Origin: Chitinophagaceae bacterium
GTDB lineage: Bacteria; Bacteroidota; Bacteroidia; Chitinophagales; Chitinophagaceae
Length of the DNA: 41,638 nucleotides
Direction of reading: 5' to 3'
NCBI GenBank assembly: GCA_020437365.1
Contig: JAGQWM010000020.1
Location: forward strand, 1-41,638
Numbering within the stretch: the stretch's first letter is position 1; each line of letters begins with the position of its first letter. The notes under the pieces were generated by a model. That model was not told the DNA's origin and made no database searches. It saw only the letters and a list, made by a program, of their open reading frames with translations. This document shows positions 15,167 through 24,100 of the stretch, one piece after another. A program made the position numbers and the translations under genes.

Positions 15167-16315
15167 ATGCATACAAAACTCTACTCAACTTTATTGATTG
15201 GCATTTGTTTCATCAGTTTTTCCTGCAAAACAGCCGGCAAATTATATGAAAAAGGAAAGTATGATGAAGCCGTTCAACTGGCAGCCAAAAAACTCCAGAA
15301 GAAACCCAATGATGCCGAACTGATGACTATCATTCAACAAGCCTACGATTATGCCGTTCAAGATCACACTTCACAGATTCAAAGCCTTTCCAATAGTCAG
15401 CATGAATTGAAATATGAATGGATATACAATGAGTATATACAATTACAACAACTGTACGATGCTATTTATAAATCGCCATCAGTTTTACCAATTGTTCAAC
15501 CAATTGATTATTCCAATGAAATAATCAGTTATCGCCATCAAGCCGGTGAAGTACGTTTCAATCGGGGAATTGCATTTATGCAACGCTATACCAAACAAAG
15601 TTATAAAGACGCCTGGTACGAATTCCAAGCAGCCCTTCGGTTTATGCCCGGCGATGTGGCCACAGTACAAAAAATGCAGGAAGCCTATGAATATGCGGTC
15701 ACCAATATTGCTCTTGTACCGATGCAAACAAATAATGGATACCAATATAGTACCTATACGTCAACACCCAATTATGCAGCCAATTATTTACTACAGAACC
15801 TGCGTAATAATAGTGGCAATCAATTTGTTCAATTTTATTCACTGCCGGAGGCCAATAGCCAACATATCCGAATTGATCAATTTATTCAAATCGATTTTCC
15901 TGAAGTACAAATCGGCCATGTCAATGAATCGCAGCGTTCAACTAATATTACTAAAAAAATAGCAGTAGAAACTGTTACATACAAACCGGATTCTATCGTC
16001 ACAAAATATGCGACAGTGAAAGCTAAATTAACGACAACAACCCGAAGCATCCATGCAAATATGCAAGCCCGGATAAATATACTTACACCGGATGGCCGTG
16101 GTGTTTGGAATGATTTTGCCAATGCTAATTTTCAATGGCAAACCACTTTTAATCATTACACTGGTGATAAAAGAGCTTTGAGTGATGAGGAGTTAAAAAA
16201 AGTGAACACACCTCATAGTGGCACACCTACACAAAAAGACATTCTTAACAATTTATGGCAAAATATCAATAGCGAGTTATTGTATAAAATCAGAAAATAC
16301 GTCAACAGGTTGTAA
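15167..16315 (+). CDS. Lipoprotein with TPR-like N-terminal region
   Basis: The 382-residue protein has a lipoprotein signal with the lipid-modified cysteine at 20 (CFISFSC). Directly after it comes a TPR-like helical pair (AGKLYEKGKYDEAVQLAAKKL...KPNDAELMTII). A second TPR-like unit lies near 125-170 (FNRGIAFMQRY...AWYEFQAALRFMPGD). The C-terminal half is beta-rich, containing VETVTYKPDSIVTKYATV and a run of Thr-rich strands. The function is unknown, perhaps an envelope scaffold. It stands between two paralogous hydrolase genes and is closed by the terminator at 16321. The start is set by the strong AAGGAGG sequence at 15155. Confidence 0.78.
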   Translation: MHTKLYSTLLIGICFISFSCKTAGKLYEKGKYDEAVQLAAKKLQKKPNDAELMTIIQQAYDYAVQDHTSQIQSLSNSQHELKYEWIYNEYIQLQQLYDAIYKSPSVLPIVQPIDYSNEIISYRHQAGEVRFNRGIAFMQRYTKQSYKDAWYEFQAALRFMPGDVATVQKMQEAYEYAVTNIALVPMQTNNGYQYSTYTSTPNYAANYLLQNLRNNSGNQFVQFYSLPEANSQHIRIDQFIQIDFPEVQIGHVNESQRSTNITKKIAVETVTYKPDSIVTKYATVKAKLTTTTRSIHANMQARINILTPDGRGVWNDFANANFQWQTTFNHYTGDKRALSDEELKKVNTPHSGTPTQKDILNNLWQNINSELLYKIRKYVNRL

Positions 16316-16320
16316 AGTTA

Positions 16321-16351
16321 AAACCGGGTACAAATAGTGCCCGGTTTTTTT
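16321..16351 (+). terminator. Terminator after the TPR lipoprotein gene
   Basis: AAACCGGGTAC pairs with GTGCCCGGTTT (one wobble) around the loop AAATA and runs into seven T's. It lies six bases after the stop codon. Confidence 0.9.
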
Positions 16352-16384
16352 ATTTGCGCCTTTCATTAAGCTTGTTTTGTACCC

Positions 16385-16392
16385 TATCTTTG
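16385..16392 (+). promoter_or_regulatory. TAnnTTTG -7 box of the second hydrolase gene
   Basis: TATCTTTG lies nine bases before the ATG at 16402, so transcription starting about seven bases after the box would give a nearly leaderless message. No good TTTG box is seen at the usual distance. The terminator just upstream supports a new transcription unit here. Confidence 0.45.
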
Positions 16393-16401
16393 CACCGCTT
16401 T

Positions 16402-17220
16402 ATGATATCGAAAAAAAGAAAGAAACAAATTTGGAAGTGGGTTAAAATTATTGCCTTAATTTATTGTATGCTCGGAACTGCTTTATATTTTTTACAAGAC
16501 AAATTTATTTTTCACCCTAAAAAATTACCGGCCGATTATCAATATCATTTTGATATTCCTTTCCGGCAAATCGATTTGCCTGTCAACCGCGAAAAAAATC
16601 TCAGTATTGTACAATTTACGGTTCCTGATTCCATCCGCCGTGGCATCGTTTTATATTTTCATGGCAATCGTGAAAATATAAACCGCTATGCGAAATATGT
16701 AAAAAATTTTACGGACCAGCAATATGAAGTCTGGATGTTGGATTATCCGGGTTATGGAAAATCGACCGGCCCGCGAACAGAAAAAATTTTATATGAAGAT
16801 GCCATGCTGCTTTATAAAATGGCTATCGGAAAAACAGCCGCTGACAGTATTATCATTTATGGAAAATCATTAGGAACCGGTATCGCATCACAACTGGCAT
16901 CGGTGCGGGATTGTAAAAAATTGATTTTGGAAACACCTTATTACAGTATGACTGCCCTTGCCCGGCATTATTTTTTTATTTATCCGGTCGTACCAATGTC
17001 TAAATACAAGTTTCCGACAAATGAATATTTCAACTACATCAAATCGCCGATTTATATTTTTCATGGAACAAAAGACAGGGTTATCCCTTATCGGCAGGCC
17101 CGTCGCCTGGCAGCACAGTTTTCCTCAGTTACACTATACACCATCCCCAAAGGTGGACATAACAACCTGAATTCCTTCCCTTTATTTAAGAAAGAACTCA
17201 CCTTTTTGTTGCAACCATAA
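16402..17220 (+). CDS. Membrane-anchored alpha/beta hydrolase, paralogue of the 14282 gene
   Basis: A 272-residue serine hydrolase with one N-terminal membrane helix after a basic cap (MISKKRKKQIWKWVKIIALI), then KFIFHPKKL and the hydrolase domain. The triad is Ser156 in GKSLGTG, Asp225 in GTKDRVIP and His253 in GGHNN. The block LDYPGYGKSTGPR is typical of Bem46/ABHD13-like enzymes. ATG 16402 was preferred over an upstream TTG in the terminator region because a TATCTTTG promoter box lies at 16385. The substrate is unknown; family members are lipases, esterases or acyl-peptide hydrolases. Confidence 0.82.
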   Translation: MISKKRKKQIWKWVKIIALIYCMLGTALYFLQDKFIFHPKKLPADYQYHFDIPFRQIDLPVNREKNLSIVQFTVPDSIRRGIVLYFHGNRENINRYAKYVKNFTDQQYEVWMLDYPGYGKSTGPRTEKILYEDAMLLYKMAIGKTAADSIIIYGKSLGTGIASQLASVRDCKKLILETPYYSMTALARHYFFIYPVVPMSKYKFPTNEYFNYIKSPIYIFHGTKDRVIPYRQARRLAAQFSSVTLYTIPKGGHNNLNSFPLFKKELTFLLQP

Positions 17221-17295
17221 ATTTAGATTTCCCTTCTAACAGTCAATGCTTTGGTTTTTATTGTTCTTGCCTAAACATTATAATATATTTACAAG

Positions 17296-17847
17296 ATGAA
17301 AAAATGGCTTTTCATTTTCCTTCTCTTTTCAGGATTGGGTGTTGCAGCTCAACAAGATGCTGCTTATGAAAAGTTTTTATCGACAACCAATGAAATTGCC
17401 TTTAAGGACAGCCTGCTCATCGATTCGATTTATATAGCCATTGAACCGATGGATACTTTTACTGTCAAAAAATGGTTTAGCAATGCTCTTTCCATTTTGA
17501 ATAATAACCGTTTGAAAAAAAGAGATTATTACCTGATGGGCAAAATCACTTACCACGAAAATTTTAATTTATTAATTGTAGTTGAAGAAAAAGAAAGAAA
17601 AATAAAAGATGATATGCAGGTCATTTATTTCATCAGCACCAAAAAAAACGGCGATTATATTACTTCGTTGGAAGTGGCTGTCAACGGCTCAAAAAACAAA
17701 GCCGATTTTAGCACCTTCAGTTATTTCTACCGTGACGATACATTAAAACGCAATACACAATTCAAACTCAATGAATTGAATTATGCTGATATCAATATTT
17801 ATCATCTCACCAAATCGGGGCGTTTTTTATTGGCTCCCAATTATTAA
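17296..17847 (+). CDS. Small secreted protein, function unknown
   Basis: The 183-residue protein begins with a clear signal peptide (MKKWLFIFLLFSGLGVAAQQ, cut after VAA). The mature part alternates helices and strands (DTFTVKKWFSNALSILNNNR, then NLLIVVEEKERKIKDDMQVI) without a recognised motif or cysteines. It lies 75 bp behind the hydrolase gene and ends only nine bp before the convergent LD-carboxypeptidase gene, with no clear terminator between. Confidence 0.75.
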   Translation: MKKWLFIFLLFSGLGVAAQQDAAYEKFLSTTNEIAFKDSLLIDSIYIAIEPMDTFTVKKWFSNALSILNNNRLKKRDYYLMGKITYHENFNLLIVVEEKERKIKDDMQVIYFISTKKNGDYITSLEVAVNGSKNKADFSTFSYFYRDDTLKRNTQFKLNELNYADINIYHLTKSGRFLLAPNY

Positions 17848-17856
17848 TTTTTTGCT

Positions 17857-18765
17857 TTATTCTTCCAACCTGACTTTCGATCTGCCGACGACCAATTTAT
17901 ATCCTGCACCCATTTTCAACGCATAATTTCTATCTGTATGGCTGACCGGAAAATCAAAACAAACCGGGTAATCATATTCCTCTATTTTATCTTTAATGAT
18001 AGCATATATTTTTTGTCCAAAAGGCCTTTCGGTATCTTTTGTTTCTGAAAATCCGCCTACGATTAATCCCGCCAGCTTGTCAAATTTTCCACTTCTTTTC
18101 AATTGGTACAACATTCTGTCGAGGTTATATTTTTGTTCGCCTACATCTTCGATAAATAAAATTTTTCCATCCGTTTGAAAATCAGAACCCGTACCAATAA
18201 TATGTGCCAGTAAAGTCAGGTTGCCACCCACCAATTCACCAACAGCTTGTCCTTTTCTATTGAAAGGATGTGCTTCACATTTGTACCGGGCCATTTTTCC
18301 CATTAAAGCATCTTTCAATGAAAGCACATATTCATTTTTATGCCCTTTGTTTTGAAAGGCTGCTGCCATCGGCGCATGCAACGATGAGATATAATGATTA
18401 GTATAAAGGTGTGCATGAAAAACTGTAATATCACTATACCCAATTAGCCATTTGGGATGTTTTTTAAAAATCGTAAAATCTATTTTTTCAATAATGCGGC
18501 CCATACCATAGCCACCTCTTCCGCATAAAATTGCTTTGACTGATGTATCATCCATCATGGATTGCAGGTCTTCAAGCCGTTCTTTATCTGTGCCGGAAAA
18601 ATACGTTTTGGATGGACCGCCAACAGTAGTGCCGACTTTCACATTGAAGCCCCATTTTTTTAATGTTTTGATACAGGTTTTTACTTTTTTAGCCTCCATA
18701 TATCCGGCGGGACAAACCATGCCGATGGTATCTCCTTTTTCGAGGTAGGACGGGTTGGTAATCAT
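17857..18765 (-). CDS. LD-carboxypeptidase, peptidase family S66
   Basis: This enzyme removes the terminal D-alanine from muropeptide tetrapeptides during peptidoglycan recycling. Some relatives (MccF) instead cleave acylated antibiotic nucleotides. The 302-residue protein has the S66 catalytic triad Ser111 (IGYSDIT), Glu206 (IEDVGE) and His276 (PVSHTDRN), along with the family blocks GDTIGMVCPAG, CGRGGYGMGR and GGNLTLL. There is no signal peptide, so it is cytoplasmic, as LdcA is. It is divergent from metG across about 125 bp; a TAACTTTA box lies on its strand about 21 bases before the ATG. Confidence 0.92.
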   Translation of the reverse strand: MITNPSYLEKGDTIGMVCPAGYMEAKKVKTCIKTLKKWGFNVKVGTTVGGPSKTYFSGTDKERLEDLQSMMDDTSVKAILCGRGGYGMGRIIEKIDFTIFKKHPKWLIGYSDITVFHAHLYTNHYISSLHAPMAAAFQNKGHKNEYVLSLKDALMGKMARYKCEAHPFNRKGQAVGELVGGNLTLLAHIIGTGSDFQTDGKILFIEDVGEQKYNLDRMLYQLKRSGKFDKLAGLIVGGFSETKDTERPFGQKIYAIIKDKIEEYDYPVCFDFPVSHTDRNYALKMGAGYKLVVGRSKVRLEE

Positions 18766-18804
18766 GATTCATTTATTTTTTTAAAGTTATTAGAATTCTC
18801 TCAT

Positions 18805-18836
18805 TTTGGGCAATGGCTTGTATTCCGGTATTTTTG
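18805..18836 (+). promoter_or_regulatory. Bacteroidota-type promoter of metG
   Basis: TTTG at 18805-18808 and TATTTTTG at 18829-18836 are spaced by 20 bases, matching TTTG / TAnnTTTG. Transcription would begin near 18843, shortly before the first possible metG start codons. Confidence 0.6.
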
Positions 18837-18891
18837 CAAACTTACTAAGCCCCGTTTGCCACCAATGCCAGGGCTAAAAGATAATAAAAAC

Positions 18892-21081
18892 ATGGAATCA
18901 CCCAAACGATATTTAATTACTTCTGCTTTGCCTTATGCCAATGGCTTGAAACATATTGGCCATTTGGCAGGTGCTTATATACCGGCTGATATTTATGTTC
19001 GCTATTTAAAAGCAAAAGGGAAAGACGTTGTTTTTGTTTGCGGTAGCGATGAACACGGTACGGCTATTCCTATCCAAGCCAAAAAAGAAGGCACAACTCC
19101 GCAGGCCATAATTGATAAATACCATTTTGCTATAAAACAGGATTTTGAAGATCTGCACATTGATTTTGATATTTATCACCGCACCAGTGAACCCATACAT
19201 CATGAAACCGCCCAAGCTTTTTTTACAAAGCTGAATGATGCCGGCGCATTGGAAATAAAAGAATCCGAACAGTTTTTTGATGAAGAAGCCAATAGTTTTT
19301 TGGCCGACAGGTTTATCAAAGGAGTCTGTCCCAATTGCAAAAGCGATAAAGCCTATGGCGACCAATGTGAAAACTGTGGCCGCACCTTAAGCCCCGACGA
19401 ACTCATCAACCCTGTAAGTACTTTGAGTGGGAAAAAACCAATCAAGAAAAAAACATCTCATTGGTATTTGCCGTTGGGCAAACATGAAGATTTTTTAAAA
19501 AAATGGATATTAGAACAACATAAAAATGATTGGCGAACAACAGTGGTGGGGCAATGCAAAGGCTGGATAGAAGGTGGTTTAAAATCAAGAGCCGTTACAA
19601 GGGATTTGGATTGGGGTGTGAAACTTCCGGTCTCTACAAAAAAAATTGCCACAGCTGTTACACAGGAATCTGCCGAAGGCAAAGTGCTTTATGTATGGTT
19701 CGATGCACCGATTGGGTATATCAGTGCTACCAAACAATGGGCGTTGGATCATGAAAAAGACTGGCGGCCTTATTGGCAGGATGCAGACACCAAATTGGTT
19801 CATTTCATTGGAAAAGACAATATCGTTTTTCATTGTATCATTTTCCCTATCATGCTCAAATTGCATGGATATATTTTACCCGATAATGTGCCGGCGAATG
19901 AATTTTTAAATCTCGAAGGTGATAAAATGAGTACCAGCCGCAATTGGAAATTGGAAATGCGGGATTACATTAATGATTTTGTAAAAAAAGATAACCTCCC
20001 TAACGGACAGGCAGGCGGTGGCGACCAATGCGTAGATATGTTGCGTTACTACCTGACACAAATAGCACCTGAAACCAAAGACAGTGAATTTACCTGGAAA
20101 GGTTTTCAAGATGCCGTCAATAGTGAGTTGGTATCCATCTTTGGAAATTTCATCAACAGGACCTGGGTATTGATGCATAAATTATGCAATGGAAAAGTGC
20201 CCACCTTTCATAACGAACTGATTGATGATATTGATAAACAACTTATCACGGATATCAAAGAAACAAAACAAAAAATTGAAGCTTTGCTGGAACAATATAA
20301 GTTCCGGGAAGCGTTGTTTGAAGTTATTGAATTGAGCCGTAAGGGCAATCAATACATGCAGAAAAAAGAGCCTTGGATTTTTGCAAAATTATTAGCTGCC
20401 GATGCGAAAAATAAAGCCGGCGAACCAATATCGCCAGCAGAAAAAGAAATCGCACAACAAAAAATTGACAATGCACTTCATCTTTGTTTACAACTTTCGG
20501 CCAACCTGGCTATTCTTGTAAATCCGTTTTTGCCGGGTACGGCTAAAAAAATGTTGTACATGATGAAAGTAGTTGATAAAATGTTGGAATGGAAGAATGC
20601 CGGTTCATTAAAACTATTAAGTGTAGGCTATAGCTTGCGGCCACCGGAATTATTATTCAGAAAAATAGAAGATGCCGAAATCGAAGCCCAAGTCAATAAA
20701 TTAAAATCGAATGTAACTGCCGTTGCGGACAATACTAAAAAACAAAATGCGAAACCCATGATTCAATTTGATGATTTTGCCAAGTTGGAATTGAAAGTTG
20801 CCTCCATTACTGCTTGCGAAAAAGTAGAAAAAACAGACAAGCTATTAAAAATAGAAGTGGACCTCGGAAATGAAAAACGTACAATCGTTTCAGGCATAGC
20901 GCAATATTTTACTGCCGAAGAAATGGTTGGTAAACAAGTGGTCGTAGTGACCAATCTGGCTCCCCGCAAAATGAAAGGCATCGAAAGTCAGGGCATGATA
21001 TTAACGGCTGAAGATGAAGATGGCCATTTGCAATTATTAACACCCGAAAATGCAATTTCGGCAGGTGCCACAGTGCGTTAA
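18892..21081 (+). CDS. metG: Methionyl-tRNA synthetase
   Basis: It attaches methionine to tRNA-Met in the cytoplasm. From ATG 18892 it has 729 residues. The class I HIGH box is HIGH at about 21-24 and the KMSKS loop is KMSTS at about 345-349. A zinc knuckle (CPNCKSDKAYGDQCENC) lies in the connective domain. A C-terminal EMAP II-like tRNA-binding domain (FAKLELKVASITACEK...) covers the last 110 residues or so, as in dimeric MetG. In-frame starts at TTG 18856 and ATG 18865 are possible; 18892 gives the usual short lead into YLITSALPYANG. Residues about 367-380 (NLPNGQAGGGDQC) are extra relative to the family and lie over a palindromic DNA insertion at 19995-20015. Confidence 0.95.
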   Translation: MESPKRYLITSALPYANGLKHIGHLAGAYIPADIYVRYLKAKGKDVVFVCGSDEHGTAIPIQAKKEGTTPQAIIDKYHFAIKQDFEDLHIDFDIYHRTSEPIHHETAQAFFTKLNDAGALEIKESEQFFDEEANSFLADRFIKGVCPNCKSDKAYGDQCENCGRTLSPDELINPVSTLSGKKPIKKKTSHWYLPLGKHEDFLKKWILEQHKNDWRTTVVGQCKGWIEGGLKSRAVTRDLDWGVKLPVSTKKIATAVTQESAEGKVLYVWFDAPIGYISATKQWALDHEKDWRPYWQDADTKLVHFIGKDNIVFHCIIFPIMLKLHGYILPDNVPANEFLNLEGDKMSTSRNWKLEMRDYINDFVKKDNLPNGQAGGGDQCVDMLRYYLTQIAPETKDSEFTWKGFQDAVNSELVSIFGNFINRTWVLMHKLCNGKVPTFHNELIDDIDKQLITDIKETKQKIEALLEQYKFREALFEVIELSRKGNQYMQKKEPWIFAKLLAADAKNKAGEPISPAEKEIAQQKIDNALHLCLQLSANLAILVNPFLPGTAKKMLYMMKVVDKMLEWKNAGSLKLLSVGYSLRPPELLFRKIEDAEIEAQVNKLKSNVTAVADNTKKQNAKPMIQFDDFAKLELKVASITACEKVEKTDKLLKIEVDLGNEKRTIVSGIAQYFTAEEMVGKQVVVVTNLAPRKMKGIESQGMILTAEDEDGHLQLLTPENAISAGATVR
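19995..20015. repeat. Short palindromic insertion inside metG
   Basis: CCTCCCT (19995-20001) and AGGCAGG (20009-20015) are imperfect inverted arms with a seven-base centre. They encode LPNGQAG just after the KMSTS loop, where related synthetases go directly from DYxxDF to the DxLRYxLT helix. This resembles small dispersed palindromes that insert in frame in coding regions of some bacteria. Confidence 0.5.
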
Positions 21082-21189
21082 CCCAAAAAGCATCGCAAAA
21101 CGCCTAAATGTTAATATAATTTACCGGAATTGATTTTATGCCCAAGAGGTTTTCTGTAAATTCACAGTCAACAAAAAGCATTCCGCCCC

Positions 21190-24100
21190 TTGGCAACCAG
21201 CAAAAAAAGAAAAAGGCTAACGTACATCTTTGCCATCGGCATTGGGTTATTGCTATGTGCTTTCACAATTTTTCATTTTTGGTTTAAAGCCCATGCCAAA
21301 AAAATGATTGAAAATATTGTGGAAACAAAATCTCACGGTAAGCTGAAAATGAAAGTGGGCAAATTCAAATTCGGCTATTTCAGTAAGGATATGGTATTAG
21401 AAAATGTAAGTTTTTTTAATACGGATACCAGCACAGCTAATACCAATTACCGCTTCGATGTAAAAAAAATAAAACTTCATGTAAAAGGATTATTCGCCAT
21501 CGTTTTCAAAAATCAGTTTCTTATCGACACCCTTACACTGTTCGAACCTGATATTTATGCTACCCGGCAAAAGAAAATTATTCGAAAAGATAGTGTACAA
21601 AGAGATGAAGTTTCCATACCGGAAGAAATGGGCAAAATCTATAAATCCATTCAGGATGCATTGATTGTTTTGAAAGTGTCAAAATTCAGTATCATCAACG
21701 GCCGCTTTACGCTCATCAATAATATACAACCTAATCAACAACCGGTAACATTCAGTAACCTGGATTTTCACATGGATAACCTGGTAATAGATACCAGTCA
21801 GAATGACAATAAAAATAAAATTTTATTCAGTGATAATGTGGCTATCAGTGCTCATGACCAGGACATCGTTTTGCCGGACAATCGCCACCGTTTAATATTT
21901 AAAAATTTCCGTATCAACCTCAATAGAAAATTTGTAGAATTTGACAGTTGTACCATTGCCGCTACCCGCACAGAAAATACCACATCTGCCTTCAACGTAT
22001 TCTTCGATAAAATATTTATGAGCAATATAGATTTTGATACTTTGTATAAAGCCGAAGTCATCAAAGCTGATTCTGTATATTGTGTCAATCCGGTTTTTAA
22101 TCTAAATGTTGAAATACAAAAAAAACAAGGTAAAGAAGATGCACCACCGGTATTGGAAAATATTATTAAACAACTTACCGGCGATTTATTATTGAATAAT
22201 GTGGTTGTAGAAAATGCAGACTTTAATATCATTACGATTAAAGACAAGAAACCGAGTTCATTTCGATTTTCCAATAATAATTTTGAAATGAATGGTTTAA
22301 AAGTCAATCAGGATGCCAAAAAACCCATCGAGGTAGATCGTTTTGCCATGGCGATTCGCCATTATGAAAATTTTATTAAAGACAGTAGTTATAGTATCAA
22401 ATTCGACAGTATCTTATTCCGCGACGATCGTATTTCACTCAGTAATTTCCTGTTTAAAAAATTGGAACATGGAAAAACCGTAAATACTTTCAGTATTCCC
22501 CAATTTTTTTTGGGTGGCTTATCCTGGGATGCATTGGTATTCGAAAAAAAATTGAAAGCCGACCAGGCCACTATGTTTTACCCCACGATTCATTATACGG
22601 TCAATCCAAAATTCGGGAAAAAAGGGAAACAAAATATATTTCATGCGTTGGGTGCTGTCAATGATTTTATGGATTTGAAATATCTCGAAGTGGTGGATGG
22701 CAATATTAATTTAACCATTAAAAAAGATTTACAACTCCAATTACGAAAAGCCAATTTGTCGATTCAAAGCAATTCTTTTTTATCTTCTAAAAAAATTTCC
22801 GGGCTGAAGAATTCTTTAAATTCAATCAATTTTGAATATGCCAGGCTTATATCCGGCGCCTTACATATTGATATGCACAACCTCCGTTATATTGGTAATT
22901 CGGGACATTTTGTAGCCGATTCCATTTCTGTTTTCAATCAACAAAAAAAACAACTGTACTTCGAAAATATTGCCGTGGATAAAATGATTGTTGATGAATA
23001 CACCGGCAATGTCGATGCTGCTGGCATTTCATGGAAAAAAGGTTTTGTAGATATTTCCTTACCGGATAATAAAAATGCCTTGCTTCAATCTATTTTACAT
23101 TTAAAAAATATAAATGGCACGAATACAATATTGCACATTCAAAAAGGGCCTATTCAACTTTCTGCCCATGTAGATCAAGTTCGCCTTGATCAATTTTTAC
23201 AAAAACCCGGTGAGCAAATACAATTGGACAATCTCCGGCTGCAAGGAAAAAATCTTTTAGCCAGAAATAATAAACAATTTTTTCGAGTAGAAGAATATAC
23301 GTTTAATGACAAAGATGTTTCCCGGTTTTTAAATTCCACCATTCAGATACAAACACCGGCCATTGGTTTCAATATAAAAGCACCGTCATTATCTTTCATT
23401 GCAAATATTTCTGATTTGATTGATAACCGTTGGCTCCTGAAAAATACAACACTTTCAAATCCGGTTATCGACATTCGCCTTGATTCATCCGGCAACAATT
23501 CATTGGCTTTACCTACAGCAAATTTAAATTGGCTGAGTGTGATACAGCCACAAATACATATTGCCTTCAACAATAAAAAGAATACAAATTTCAATTGGAA
23601 AAATCAATCAAACACACCCGGAAATCTTATGCTCAAAGACATCCGGATCAATCAACAAGAGGCGGGAAAAATAAGTATTGCAGAAATGCAAAGCCATTTA
23701 TCAGATTTTTCGCTTTCTTCTGATCATTCCAATTACATTGCTAACAAAGCTACATTCACTCCCACAATCAAAAACATCGTTTTTCAAAAGAATGCAGATA
23801 ATTCATTTTCATGGCAAGGACTTTTAAGCCGGTTACTTATCAAGGACTTTCAACATAATTTATTCATCAAAAATGATGGAGTATTGAAAATAAATACTGC
23901 CCAGGTCAGCAACGTATCACTGAATCCGGCTTTACTCGAAGAGTATAAAACAATATTCACAGCCAATCCAAACTTATTAGTCGAAAACTTTACTGGCGAA
24001 TACCAGGATAAAGAAAATAAACTTCAATGGGAGAATTTTCAGTATTCCCAAAATGCAAAACAATTAACCTTGGATACGTTCTCATTGAACCCGATAGAAT

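Noticed and set aside
21138..21190. ATG 21138 as start of the large AsmA-like protein
   Set aside because: It is in a different reading frame (52 bases before the TTG at 21190).
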